A stretch of 64,000 nt of DNA. Origin: Fimenecus sp963590415 (lineage in GTDB: Bacteria > Bacillota > Clostridia > Oscillospirales > Acutalibacteraceae). The number at the start of each line of letters is the position of its first letter. Position 1 is the first letter of the stretch. Positions 24,432 to 33,831 of this stretch are shown in pieces. The stretch lies in contig CAVAPB010000001.1 in the NCBI GenBank assembly GCA_963590415.1, forward strand, positions 124,001 to 188,000, read 5' to 3'. A model generated the notes under the pieces. It saw only the letters and a program-made list of their open reading frames with translations. It was not told where the DNA came from and made no database searches. The translations under genes and the position numbers were made by a program.

Positions 24432-26183
24432 TTATTTTTCGGGAACGGGACGGCGAAGCTTAATATGAACCTCACGAAGCTGCTGCTCGGATACCGTGTT
24501 AGGTGCGCCGAGAAGCATATCCTGTGCGTTGGAGTTCATCGGGAAAGCGATAATCTCACGGATATTTTCTTCGTCCTTGAGGAGCATAATCATTCTGTCA
24601 ACGCCGGGCGCCATACCTGCGTGAGGCGGAGCTCCGTAGTGGAACGCTCTGAACAAAGCGCCGAAACGCTTTGCAACCTCGTCCTCCGAGTAGCCTGCAA
24701 GCTCAAACGCTTTAATCATAATGTCGGGGCGGTGGTTACGAACAGCTCCCGAGGAGAGCTCAACACCGTTGCATACAATGTCATACTGATAAGCCTTGAT
24801 TGTAAGCGGGTCCTGATGGAGCAAGGCGTCCATACCGCCCTGAGGCATTGAGAACGGGTTGTGTGTAAAGTCAAGCTTGCCCTCGTCGTTCTTCTCGTAC
24901 ATCGGGAAGTCGGTGATGAAGCACATATCGAACCTGTCTTTGTCGATTATGTCAAGGCGTTCGCCGAGCGCGGTTCTTATCTGACCCGCAAGAGTGTTTA
25001 CAACCTTGATATTGTCGCAGATGAAGAACAGGGTATCATCTGTTTTAAGGTTGAGCATCGAAGTGAGTTCCGCTTTCTTTTCGGGAGTAAGGAACTTGTC
25101 GATGGGGCCCTTGAAAGAACCGTCCTCAAGTACCGTGAGGTAGCCGAGACCTTTCATACCGATGTCAAGAGCATATGCGAGAAGCTTCTCAAAGAAGCCC
25201 TTTGAGCACTTGCCGCAGGGAGCGACGATGCCTCTTACGGGCTTGCCCTGGAATGCTTTGAACTCAACATCCGAGAAGAAGTCGGTCAAATCGTTTATGA
25301 TAAGCGGATTACGAAGGTCGGGCTTGTCTGTACCGTATTTGAGCATTGACTCCTCATACGGGATTTTAACGAACGGAGCGGGAGAAACCTTCTTTCCGCC
25401 GCCGAACTTTGTGAATGTATCGTAGAGAACCTCTTCGGCAACTGCAAAAACATCCTCCTGCGTTGCGAAAGCCATCTCAAAGTCAAGCTGATAGAACTCT
25501 CCGGGGGAGCGGTCTGCTCTTGCGTCCTCATCTCTGAAGCAGGGAGCTATCTGGAAATACTTGTCGAAGCCCGACACCATAAGCAGCTGCTTGAACTGCT
25601 GGGGAGCCTGCGGCAGAGCGTAGAACTTGCCCTCGTGCTTTCTTGAAGGGATAATATAATCCCTTGCGCCCTCGGGAGAAGAGCAGGTAAGGATAGGCGT
25701 GTTTATCTCGGGGAAGCCCATGCTTTCCATCTTTTTACGCAGGAAGCTTACTACCTCCGAGCGAAAAAGGATATTGTCGTGCATTTTCTTATTTCTTAAA
25801 TCGAGGAAGCGGTAGGTAAGACGGGAATCCTCCCTCGTGTTTATTGAGTCTTCGATTTCAAACGGAAGTGCCTCCGAGCAAGTGCCGAGAATTTCAAGCT
25901 CCGACACCTTAACCTCAAGCTCGCCGGTCGGGATTTTTTTGTTTACGGTTTCCTCGTCTCTTTTAACAACCTTACCCGTAACGGAAATAACGGATTCCTT
26001 GTGGACGCCCTGCAAAAGGGTATCGTCGTTTACGACAACCTGAGTAATTCCGTACTGGTCTCTCAAATCAATGAAAATAACTCCGCCGTGGTCCCTTATT
26101 GTATCAACCCAGCCTGCGAGGCTGACGGTCTTTTCAAGGTCAGCGAGAGTCAATTCGTTACAATTATGCGTTCTGTAAGCCAT
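24432..26183 (-). CDS. aspS: Aspartyl-tRNA synthetase (bacterial type)
   Basis: 583 residues, the bacterial AspRS length with an N-terminal OB anticodon-binding domain (about 1-110), a class II core and the inserted GAD domain (roughly 280-420). Motif 2 is in FRDEDARADRSPGEFYQLD and motif 3 in GMAPGVDRMIMLL. Being encoded with GatCAB suggests that it may be non-discriminating and also charge tRNA-Asn for transamidation, but this depends on whether the genome has asnS. ATG 26183 follows a GGAAGGA site. Confidence 0.95.
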   Translation of the reverse strand: MAYRTHNCNELTLADLEKTVSLAGWVDTIRDHGGVIFIDLRDQYGITQVVVNDDTLLQGVHKESVISVTGKVVKRDEETVNKKIPTGELEVKVSELEILGTCSEALPFEIEDSINTREDSRLTYRFLDLRNKKMHDNILFRSEVVSFLRKKMESMGFPEINTPILTCSSPEGARDYIIPSRKHEGKFYALPQAPQQFKQLLMVSGFDKYFQIAPCFRDEDARADRSPGEFYQLDFEMAFATQEDVFAVAEEVLYDTFTKFGGGKKVSPAPFVKIPYEESMLKYGTDKPDLRNPLIINDLTDFFSDVEFKAFQGKPVRGIVAPCGKCSKGFFEKLLAYALDIGMKGLGYLTVLEDGSFKGPIDKFLTPEKKAELTSMLNLKTDDTLFFICDNIKVVNTLAGQIRTALGERLDIIDKDRFDMCFITDFPMYEKNDEGKLDFTHNPFSMPQGGMDALLHQDPLTIKAYQYDIVCNGVELSSGAVRNHRPDIMIKAFELAGYSEDEVAKRFGALFRAFHYGAPPHAGMAPGVDRMIMLLKDEENIREIIAFPMNSNAQDMLLGAPNTVSEQQLREVHIKLRRPVPEK

Positions 26184-26398
26184 TTAACACATTCCTTCCG
26201 ATAAATCGGCACTTGCCGAAAATAATAATTTACCTAATTATACAGTTGATTATTATATCACAACAAATCAAGTTTGTATAGTATTTTATTAGATAATAAT
26301 ACCGTCAAACGGCGCAAAAATTTGATTGAATTCAGCGCCTTGTTATGGTAAAATAAATAATGTATGAATATTCAGGCGCAAAATCGGAGGTTTAGCTT
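26184..26398. other. Divergent intergenic region aspS / lipoprotein
   Basis: AT-rich. On the minus strand a TTGTTG-18-TATAAT pair (about 26233-26262) could drive aspS. On the plus strand TTGAAT at 26326-26331, 17 bp, TAAAAT at 26349-26354 fits the lipoprotein gene. A small CGGCA..TGCCG hairpin lies in the aspS leader. No T-box features are seen. Confidence 0.5.
26326..26354 (+). promoter_or_regulatory. Predicted sigma-A promoter of the propeller lipoprotein gene
   Basis: TTGAAT, 17-bp spacer, TAAAAT, 44 bp before the ATG. Spacing is ideal and the -10 box matches five of six. Confidence 0.6.
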
Positions 26399-28207
26399 AT
26401 GAAAGCAAACAAAAAAATCGTGATTTCGGCAATCGCTGTTACACTTGCGGTGCTTATTACTGTTTCCGCCTGCAAAAGGAACTCAAATCCCGGACAGGCT
26501 GTCGTTGTAACGGACGAATACGGAAACCCCGTAACCAATGAAAACGGCGAGGTTGTTACAACAATGGTTTATGCCGAAACGGTTGTTGTTACGGACAAAA
26601 ACGGCGTTCCGGTAACCGATGAAAACGGCGAGGCTATTACCGTTGTGCTTGAAACGGAAATTGTTGAGGTGACGAATGCCAACGGCGAAAAGGTATATGA
26701 CGAAAACGGCGAAGTCAAGACCTCAATAGTATATCATCCGAAGGATGTGGAAATTCCCGTTACCGACAATGACGGCAATATTGTTACTGATAAGAACGGA
26801 AATGTCGTACACACTATGATTACCGTTCCCGCTCCGGATGAGATAATAATAACTACCCTTGTACAGACCGACGGAAACGGTAACCCGGTTATTGATAAAG
26901 ACGGTAACACCATAACTTATACAAGAAAATATACTACATCGCGGGCAAATCCAGGCGATAACAGTTCAAACTGGGGAGCAACCTTTAGCGGAAGCAATAA
27001 CGATACCTGTAATGCCGTCGTGGCAACCTCGGACGGGGGATATGTTTCGCTTGTTCAGACAAACTCCTCGGACGGCTCGTTCGCAGGGCTTGCCTCGGGC
27101 TCGGGCGTTCCGTATATGGTTCTTATGAAATTTGACAGCTCAGGTATTCTTAAATGGCGCAAGGCTATAACAAGCGACGGTGCGCTGTCTTTGAGAAGCC
27201 TTGACACAGACGCCTCCGGTAATATTATTGCGGCAGGTTATTCAAATGCCTCAAACCTTGGCAGCACCCATTACGGCGAGTATGACGCGGTTATATATAA
27301 GTTTAATTCCTCGGGTGATATACAGTGGGTTCAGTCTTACGGCGGAAGTATGGTTGACTTCTTCAACAGCGTAAGCGTTTGTCCCGACGGAAGCATCGTT
27401 GCGGCAGGAAGCGTAGGCTCAAGCGACGGCGCTGCGGCGGCTCTCGGAATTGCGGCAGGTAAATCCGCAGCTCTTGTTACAAAGTATGACGCGTCTGGTA
27501 ACCTTGTTTTTGCAAGGGCGGTAGGCTCAAGCGGAGACTCGTTTAACGGAGTTGATACGGATTCAAACGGTAATATCTACGCTGTCGGCAACTTCTCGTC
27601 ACAGGACTCTTTGAGGGCTTTTGACGGCTTCGGCAAAGCGGACGGCGCAATAGTAAGGCTTGACGCCGGCGGAAATGTTTCGTGGGTTAAGCAGTTCGGC
27701 GGAAGCGGTATAGACAATGCGAATTCCGTAGCGGCAACCTCGGACGGCTGCGTTGTTGTCGGACGCTCCAATTCAAAGGACAATTCGTTTGCCACTGTCG
27801 GCAATCAGGGCGGATATGATGCCTATGCCGTAAAATACACCTCATCGGGAAGTGTTGCGTGGCAGACTCCGTTCAGAGGCTATCAGGATGACGCATTCAC
27901 ATCGATTGCGGCGCTTTCGGACGGCTCGTTTGTCGTTTGCGGATATTCATCTTCAAATAACAGAGACTTAAAAACGGTCGGAAACAAGGGCGCTGCGGAC
28001 GGCATTATCGTAACGCTCGGTGCAACAGGTCAGATCACCTCGGTTGAAGGCTACGGCGGATCCCGCGAGGACAGATTTGAAAGCGTATGTGTGCTTTCGG
28101 GCGGTAAATATATCGCTTGCGGCTCAACTCTTTCTGCGGACGGAGACCTTGTCGGTTCAAAATCCGACGGTGAAAAAACCGCGGGTATGATTGCAAAATT
28201 CAAGTAA
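26399..28207 (+). CDS. Beta-propeller-like lipoprotein with VTD-x-x-G stalk
   Basis: 602 residues. The lipoprotein signal has lipobox VSAC near residue 25. Residues 30-180 are a stalk of repeated VTDxxGxPVTxxxG and EVTNANGEKVYDENGE units, shared in style with the lipoprotein at 6828. From about residue 190 a repeat of roughly 50-55 residues recurs with DGGYV.., KFDSSG.., W.. and GGS..D motifs, as in SBBP/delta-60-like beta-propeller proteins. It is probably a surface binding protein; the ligand is unknown. GGAGG precedes ATG 26399 after a short UTR. Confidence 0.75.
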   Translation: MKANKKIVISAIAVTLAVLITVSACKRNSNPGQAVVVTDEYGNPVTNENGEVVTTMVYAETVVVTDKNGVPVTDENGEAITVVLETEIVEVTNANGEKVYDENGEVKTSIVYHPKDVEIPVTDNDGNIVTDKNGNVVHTMITVPAPDEIIITTLVQTDGNGNPVIDKDGNTITYTRKYTTSRANPGDNSSNWGATFSGSNNDTCNAVVATSDGGYVSLVQTNSSDGSFAGLASGSGVPYMVLMKFDSSGILKWRKAITSDGALSLRSLDTDASGNIIAAGYSNASNLGSTHYGEYDAVIYKFNSSGDIQWVQSYGGSMVDFFNSVSVCPDGSIVAAGSVGSSDGAAAALGIAAGKSAALVTKYDASGNLVFARAVGSSGDSFNGVDTDSNGNIYAVGNFSSQDSLRAFDGFGKADGAIVRLDAGGNVSWVKQFGGSGIDNANSVAATSDGCVVVGRSNSKDNSFATVGNQGGYDAYAVKYTSSGSVAWQTPFRGYQDDAFTSIAALSDGSFVVCGYSSSNNRDLKTVGNKGAADGIIVTLGATGQITSVEGYGGSREDRFESVCVLSGGKYIACGSTLSADGDLVGSKSDGEKTAGMIAKFK

Positions 28208-28220
28208 AGGAAACTGACGG

Positions 28221-28946
28221 ATGAACGAAAGATTTGAAACGGGATTTCTGCCCGTTTCGCATAAGATACTTTGGATAGTTTTAAGAATAGGCTTGCTTGC
28301 GTGGGGAGTTTACGGGCTGTTTCACGGCTCTGTTGTCGAATTTCTCGAAGCGATATTTGCTATTATCTTTACGCATTTGTGGGATTTTTTTCAAATATTC
28401 GGCGGATTTTCATTTATAACAAGAGTCGACTATCTGACCCAGACAATGCTGAATCTGTTTATTTTTATCGGCGTTGTTGTGGGTTCAACGCTTAACAACA
28501 GAACGGATTTTACGGATTTCGATATAGTAACGCACTTCTCTGCCGGCTTTATTTCGGCTTGGTTTGCCTATGATTTTGCGTGTACGATTCAGGGACCGAA
28601 AAGGAGGCTTTCTCCGGCGCTTGCGTCGCTGTTCGCAGTATGCTTTGCGTGCTTTGTTTCAATCGGTTGGGAAACCTATGAGTTTTCAATGGACAGGATA
28701 TACGGACTTTCGCTCCAGTGTACGAAGCCTATGTCCGATTACGGACTTACCGATACCATGACCGACGAGATTATACAGGCGTCCGGCGGACTTATCGGAA
28801 TGTTCCTTGTCGCTTTTCTCAAGAACGGAAAGATAGGCAGGAATAAAAAAGCGTATGCCAAAAAGGCAAGAATGGCAGAGGAGAGAGAACAGCTCAAGGA
28901 GAGACTGCTGCAGGAATATCTTGACGAACAGAAAAATAACCGCTGA
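28221..28946 (+). CDS. Polytopic membrane protein, possibly DUF2238/YjdF-like
   Basis: 241 residues with about six membrane helices and a charged, helical cytoplasmic tail (from about 200, rich in K, R, E and Q). The THFSAGF and later WETYEFSMDRIYG segments resemble the conserved His and Trp-Glu positions of the DUF2238 (YjdF) membrane family, but the match is by eye only. It starts 13 nt after the propeller lipoprotein and is probably co-transcribed, so a shared envelope role is possible. Confidence 0.5.
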   Translation: MNERFETGFLPVSHKILWIVLRIGLLAWGVYGLFHGSVVEFLEAIFAIIFTHLWDFFQIFGGFSFITRVDYLTQTMLNLFIFIGVVVGSTLNNRTDFTDFDIVTHFSAGFISAWFAYDFACTIQGPKRRLSPALASLFAVCFACFVSIGWETYEFSMDRIYGLSLQCTKPMSDYGLTDTMTDEIIQASGGLIGMFLVAFLKNGKIGRNKKAYAKKARMAEEREQLKERLLQEYLDEQKNNR

Positions 28947-28993
28947 CAGCAATATATTTGTTACGGTTTTATACGAATAAAGGCGGTGGAAAT

Positions 28994-29890
28994 GTGAAAA
29001 AAAGGATAACGGCGCTGATACTGTCGTTGATTTTGCTTTTGACGCTGTGCTCGTGCGGCAAAAACGCAAAGGTGCGTGTGAATTCCGCAAAAATCGGAAA
29101 GGGAATTTATGCGTACTTTACAGACCTTGCCGAAAGACAGGCGTCGGAGAGCGGCGAGACCGATGTGACCGGACTTGCGAACAATATGCTTATAAGATAT
29201 GTTGCGATAAATTCCGAGTTTGCCAACAGAGGACTTGATTTAACGCTTGAGGAAAAATCAACTCTTTCAAGCACAGTCAATTCATATTGGCATTTGTTTT
29301 CAAATTACTATGAGGGAATAGGCGTGTCAAAAAACGACCTTTATAAGATTGAGGAGAGCAAATGCTTTGAAACGCGGCTTATGGAGGTCTATTATTCCGA
29401 AAACGGCGATTCGCCCGTATCGGACAGCGAGCTTAAAGAGTGTTTCGGCAATAATTTTGTGGCGTTCAGGTCGGCAACCGGCTTTTTGACCACGGTAGAC
29501 GAGAACAACAACACGGTTTCTCTTTCGGATGCTGACAGGCAGGCAATGACGGAAGTTTTTAACCGTATGGCAAACGAAATCAACGAGGGTATGGCTTCCG
29601 TTGACGACGCTTCATCTTATGCGGATAATGTTGCGGTTACGGATTCGGTTGTCGTAATCGATAAGACCTCTTCAAAATATCCGGACGGATTTTTTGACAA
29701 TGTAAAGAGTATTGAGGTCGGTTCTACGGCAAGTTTTTCCGTCGGCGATTATATTTTTACCGTAACGAGATCCGACATCACTTCGGACGAGCTGTTTGAG
29801 GAATACAGGCAGGAATGCCTTGAGGCTCTCAAGGGTGAAGAATTTGATACGGTTGTGGAGTCATGGATGACGGCATATTCGGTAAACTGA
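28994..29890 (+). CDS. Lipoprotein of unknown function
   Basis: 298 residues. Start GTG 28994 is chosen because it follows a GGCGGTGG site and leads directly into KKR plus a hydrophobic core; the lipobox is TLCSC. The rest is mostly helical, with a segment (about 160-200, SEN..SPVSDSELKECFGNNF) reminiscent of the parvulin/SurA N-terminal helical fold of extracytoplasmic foldases, but no isomerase motif is visible. Function is unassigned. It ends at a bidirectional terminator shared with lysC. Confidence 0.6.
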   Translation: MKKRITALILSLILLLTLCSCGKNAKVRVNSAKIGKGIYAYFTDLAERQASESGETDVTGLANNMLIRYVAINSEFANRGLDLTLEEKSTLSSTVNSYWHLFSNYYEGIGVSKNDLYKIEESKCFETRLMEVYYSENGDSPVSDSELKECFGNNFVAFRSATGFLTTVDENNNTVSLSDADRQAMTEVFNRMANEINEGMASVDDASSYADNVAVTDSVVVIDKTSSKYPDGFFDNVKSIEVGSTASFSVGDYIFTVTRSDITSDELFEEYRQECLEALKGEEFDTVVESWMTAYSVN

Positions 29891-29905
29891 AAAAAGCATA
29901 ACAAA

Positions 29906-29935
29906 AAGGCTTTATGAGAGAACTCATAAAGCCTT
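29906..29935. terminator. Bidirectional terminator between lipoprotein gene and lysC
   Basis: Perfect 13-bp stem AAGGCTTTATGAG / CTCATAAAGCCTT with an AGAA loop, an A-run to the left and T-rich sequence to the right. It fits both converging genes. Confidence 0.85.
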
Positions 29936-29955
29936 AATTTTATATCTTTATATAC

Positions 29956-31164
29956 TTATTCTTCGGGGAAGAAAGCCTTGTGAACCGCGGAAACGGCACG
30001 GTCTGCATCCTTAGCGTCGATAAGAACTGAAATTTTGATTTCGCTTGTTGAAATCATATCAATGTTGATGTCGTGCTCAAAGAGAGCTTCAAACATCTTG
30101 GAAGCGGTACCGGGATGCGATTCCATGCCGGCGCCGACGATTGAAATTTTTGCAACGCTTGTGTCGCAGATGATGTTCTTGTCGTCAATGTCAAAGGTTT
30201 TGTGAATAGCTTCGACAGCACCCTCGGTATTGTCCTTTGAAACGGTAAAGGTAATGTCCTTTGTGCCGTCTCTGCCGACCGACTGAAGAATTATATCAAC
30301 ATTGATGTTTGCGTGTGCAAGCTTTGAGAAAAGCTTGAAAGCAATGCCGGGAATGTTGGGAATATTTGTTATTGAAATGCGTGCAACATCCGTATCCTTA
30401 GTTACACCTCTTACGAGCATTTTTTCCATTTTTGCGACCTCCTTAACGATCGTTCCGGGAACTCTCTTGAGACTTGAGAGAACCTCGAGTTCAACATTGT
30501 ATTTTTTTGCCATTTCTACTGAACGGTTATTGAGAACCTGCGCGCCGAGAGTAGCCAATTCAAGCATTTCGTCATAGGTTATTTCCTGGAGCTTCTGAGC
30601 GTTCGGAACCTTTCTCGGGTCTGCGGTGAATACGCCCTCAACATCCGTGAATATCTGGCAGCGGTCTGCGTGCATGGCTGCGGCAATCGCAACTGCGCTT
30701 GTATCGCTTCCGCCTCTGCCGAGCGTTGTGAGGTCATCATACTTGTTAATACCCTGAAAGCCTGCGACAACTACAATGTTGTGGCGGTCAATCTCCGCTT
30801 TGAGACGGGCGGCTTTAATGGATTTGATTCTTGCCGAGCCGTATGCTGAGCTTGTGTTGAAGCCTGCCTGCCAACCGAGGAGCGAAACAGAGGGGCAACC
30901 TAATTTTTCAATAGCCATTGAAAGAAGAGCGATTGAAATCTGCTCGCCTGAGGTCATAAGCATATCAAGCTCTCTTTTTGACGGTTTTTCGTTTATTTCG
31001 TGAGCCTTTGCAATGAGATCGTCAGTGGTGTCTCCCTGTGCGGAAACGACAACAACGACATCATTTCCCTGACGGTAGGTGTCCGTAACAATCCGAGCGA
31101 CATTCATTACACGCTCAGCGTTTGCAACGGAGCTTCCGCCGAATTTCTGAACTATAAGTCCCAT
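29956..31164 (-). CDS. lysC: Aspartate kinase
   Basis: 402 residues, the monofunctional two-ACT-domain form. It phosphorylates aspartate, the committed step to lysine, threonine and methionine. The kinase signature VQKFGGSSVA is at the N-terminus, GRGGSDTSAVA in the catalytic region, and two ACT domains lie in the last 150 residues (ISITNIPNIPG; ISIVGAGMESHPG), suggesting feedback control by lysine and/or threonine. GGAGG precedes ATG 31164. It follows hom by 17 nt. Confidence 0.95.
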   Translation of the reverse strand: MGLIVQKFGGSSVANAERVMNVARIVTDTYRQGNDVVVVVSAQGDTTDDLIAKAHEINEKPSKRELDMLMTSGEQISIALLSMAIEKLGCPSVSLLGWQAGFNTSSAYGSARIKSIKAARLKAEIDRHNIVVVAGFQGINKYDDLTTLGRGGSDTSAVAIAAAMHADRCQIFTDVEGVFTADPRKVPNAQKLQEITYDEMLELATLGAQVLNNRSVEMAKKYNVELEVLSSLKRVPGTIVKEVAKMEKMLVRGVTKDTDVARISITNIPNIPGIAFKLFSKLAHANINVDIILQSVGRDGTKDITFTVSKDNTEGAVEAIHKTFDIDDKNIICDTSVAKISIVGAGMESHPGTASKMFEALFEHDINIDMISTSEIKISVLIDAKDADRAVSAVHKAFFPEE

Positions 31165-31181
31165 AAATTATCCTCCAAATA

Positions 31182-32420
31182 TCAATAATCCGACACTCTG
31201 ATTACAGAGCAGGGTTTGATTTCGTTTATTGAGTTGAGCTTTGCAACAAGGTTCTTTTCCTTTTCGCTTTCGGTTACAAAAGCGAATTCGTCTGCGGGCT
31301 GATTGTCCCTTGAAACGAATTTCGCGGTCGGGAACACTGCCTTGACCGCTTCTTTTGCCTTTTCGACATCTGTTGCCGTTGCACGGACGAAAAGAGCGGT
31401 GTCAAGCTCTTCATAGTTTTCGACATAACCGTCCTCGCTCGGACCCCAGCCGAAAATCTTCTTGCGCTTGGTGTGCTTTGCACAGTCGATAACATCAGCG
31501 ACAACCGCACTTGCGGTCGGAAGCTTACCTGCGCCTCTGCCGTAGAATACCACATCGCCGATAGCGTCGCCTCTGACAAGAATTGCATTAAAAACATCGC
31601 TTACATTTGCAAGCTGTGAGGACGACATAACAACACAAGGGCTGACAAGTGCCGAAATTTTGCCGTCGTCAAGGCGCTTCGCCCTGCCGAGAAGCTTGAT
31701 AACTCCGCCGAGGTTGTTTACATATGCAACATCGGAGAGCGTAACCTTGGTAATGCCCTCTGTGTGAACGCTGTCGGGATAAACATGCTTTCCGAAGCAG
31801 AGAGAAGCGAGAATGCAAATCTTTCTGCAAGCGTCCTGACCTTCAATGTCTGCTGTCGGATCTTTTTCGGCATAGCCGTTCTCCTGCGCCAATTTGAGAG
31901 CGTCGTCAAAGCTCATATTCTTTTCAATCATCATGGTGAGGATAAAGTTTGTCGTTCCGTTGAGTATGCCTGCAATCTCATCAATTTCGTTTGCGGCAAG
32001 GCACTGGGAGATAGGTCTGATAATCGGAATACCGCCGCCTACCGAAGCCTCAAACAGGAAGTTTACATTGTTTTCCTCGGCGATGGAGAGAAGCTCATAG
32101 CCCTTAGCGGCAACGAGCTCTTTATTTGAGGTTACAACGCTCTTTCCGGCCTTGAGAAGGCTTGAAACAAATTCGAAGGCGGGATGAAGTCCGCCCATGG
32201 TTTCGACTACGATTTTAACCTCGTCATCATTGAGAATATCGTTAAAATCCTTTGTGAACTTATCCTTGTTAGGGTCGTTTGGGAAATCGCGAAGGTCGAG
32301 GATGTATTTCAAATCAAGCTGTGACTGTCCGCATTTTTTGATAATGCTGTCATGGTTCTTGAGAAATACTTCTACAACACCCGAGCCTACGGTACCGTAA
32401 CCCATAACTGCTATATACAT
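31182..32420 (-). CDS. hom: Homoserine dehydrogenase
   Basis: 412 residues with a C-terminal ACT domain. It reduces aspartate semialdehyde to homoserine. The N-terminal GYGTVGSGV is the Rossmann nucleotide motif; SNKELVAAKG, NGTTNFIL and EKDPTADIEGQDACRK are family signatures including the catalytic lysine region. hom-lysC forms one minus-strand operon. No lysine or threonine riboswitch is seen in its 5' region (32421-32600). Confidence 0.95.
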   Translation of the reverse strand: MYIAVMGYGTVGSGVVEVFLKNHDSIIKKCGQSQLDLKYILDLRDFPNDPNKDKFTKDFNDILNDDEVKIVVETMGGLHPAFEFVSSLLKAGKSVVTSNKELVAAKGYELLSIAEENNVNFLFEASVGGGIPIIRPISQCLAANEIDEIAGILNGTTNFILTMMIEKNMSFDDALKLAQENGYAEKDPTADIEGQDACRKICILASLCFGKHVYPDSVHTEGITKVTLSDVAYVNNLGGVIKLLGRAKRLDDGKISALVSPCVVMSSSQLANVSDVFNAILVRGDAIGDVVFYGRGAGKLPTASAVVADVIDCAKHTKRKKIFGWGPSEDGYVENYEELDTALFVRATATDVEKAKEAVKAVFPTAKFVSRDNQPADEFAFVTESEKEKNLVAKLNSINEIKPCSVIRVSDY

Positions 32421-32537
32421 TTTCTCACATCCTATATTATGATATATTTATTCACATAAAAGTTTATCACATTTCAAAACAATAATAAAGAAAAAAAGGA
32501 CAAAAAATAAATTTTCTATAAAAGATAAATATTTGCG

Positions 32538-32566
32538 TTGTAAGATTTCAAAAAATAGTATAAAAT
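32538..32566 (+). promoter_or_regulatory. Predicted sigma-A promoter of the YtvI-like gene
   Basis: TTGTAA at 32538-32543, 17 bp, TAAAAT at 32561-32566, 35 bp before the ATG. Confidence 0.55.
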
Positions 32567-32600
32567 GTATAATAATAAAGCGTTTATAAGGAGGTTCAAA

Positions 32601-33818
32601 ATGAATATAACGGAAAAAAGGCGAAGATTTTTAATAAACATTATGTACTTCGCCGTAATTATCGGATTGTTTTTCCTGTTTTTTAAATACGCTTTCGGGA
32701 TATGTCTCCCGTTTTTAACTGCGCTTTTTGTGGCTACGATGTTACAGAAGCCTGTTAATTACCTTACCAAAAAGGCTCACGGCGGACGGGGAATATTTTC
32801 GGCACTGCTTGTTGTTTTCTGCTTCGTGGTGCTCGGCTCCGTCATAGTATTTGCTTTGATGCGGCTGTTTTCGGAAATGAAGTCGTTTTTTGATTATCTG
32901 ATGCTGAAGCTGGAGAACACATCTCTGTTTATCGAGCAGGTAGGCGTATGGATTGAAACGAAGCTTACGATATTGCCGGACAGCCTCAGGACAAGCCTTT
33001 CCACCTATGCGCAGGAAGCGCTTACGAAGGTGCTCGGCTCCGACGCACCTGTCAACGATACCGCAACCTCTGCGGTTGAAAAAACCGGAAGCATGGACTT
33101 TTCGTGGCTCGCTTCACCGATAGGCGCCGTATGGGGCACGGCTAAGCAAATACCTATGATTGCGGTCGGAATTATCGTCGCAATAGTATCGGGCTGCTTT
33201 ATGACCTCGGATTATGCGTCTTTGCGCAATCTTATACTGAAGCTTGCAGGTGAAAGAAATGCTGCAAAAATCGTCAGAACAAAGAATATACTTTTCTCGA
33301 CGCTCGGTAAAATGGCAAAGGCGTACTGTATAATCATTCTGGTTACTTTCTCGGAAATGGTTATCGGACTCTCGTTCCTTAAAATAATAGGAGTATATAC
33401 GGGCGGGTACATTTTTGCAATTTCGCTCATAACCGCAATAGTTGACATTCTTCCCGTGCTCGGAACGGGTACAATATTGATACCGTGGGGCGTTTGGTCG
33501 CTGCTTACGGGTCATATCGGCTTCGGTATCGGCATACTTGCGGTTTATGCGATAATTACCGTTATAAGGCAGATAATCGAACCCAAGCTTGTGGCTTCCC
33601 AGCTCGGACTTCCCGCATATGTTACGATTACCGCAATGTATGTCGGTACCCGTCTCTTCGGCTTTATAGGACTTTTCCTTTTGCCGATAAGCATTATGGT
33701 ACTCAAGGTTCTCAACGACGATGGCGTTATCCATATTTTCAGGAAAAAGCCGGTTACGGTCGAAGAGGTTGAGGCTGAGGTTGCCGCAGAGGAAAAGGCG
33801 GAAGCGGAGAATAATTGA
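32601..33818 (+). CDS. AI-2E transporter family membrane protein (YtvI/YdbI-like)
   Basis: 405 residues with seven or eight membrane helices: a pair near the N-terminus, a soluble helical segment (about 100-175), then the conserved C-terminal block with SEMVIGLSFLKIIGVYTGGY, VDILPVLGTGTILIPWG and the GxxxxxxxY.II.VIRQIIEPKLV signature. The superfamily exports small molecules or is required in sporulation (YtvI). Which role applies is not visible. GGAGG sets ATG 32601. The next gene starts 13 nt after its stop. Confidence 0.85.
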   Translation: MNITEKRRRFLINIMYFAVIIGLFFLFFKYAFGICLPFLTALFVATMLQKPVNYLTKKAHGGRGIFSALLVVFCFVVLGSVIVFALMRLFSEMKSFFDYLMLKLENTSLFIEQVGVWIETKLTILPDSLRTSLSTYAQEALTKVLGSDAPVNDTATSAVEKTGSMDFSWLASPIGAVWGTAKQIPMIAVGIIVAIVSGCFMTSDYASLRNLILKLAGERNAAKIVRTKNILFSTLGKMAKAYCIIILVTFSEMVIGLSFLKIIGVYTGGYIFAISLITAIVDILPVLGTGTILIPWGVWSLLTGHIGFGIGILAVYAIITVIRQIIEPKLVASQLGLPAYVTITAMYVGTRLFGFIGLFLLPISIMVLKVLNDDGVIHIFRKKPVTVEEVEAEVAAEEKAEAENN

Positions 33819-33831
33819 CGGAGGTAATTTT

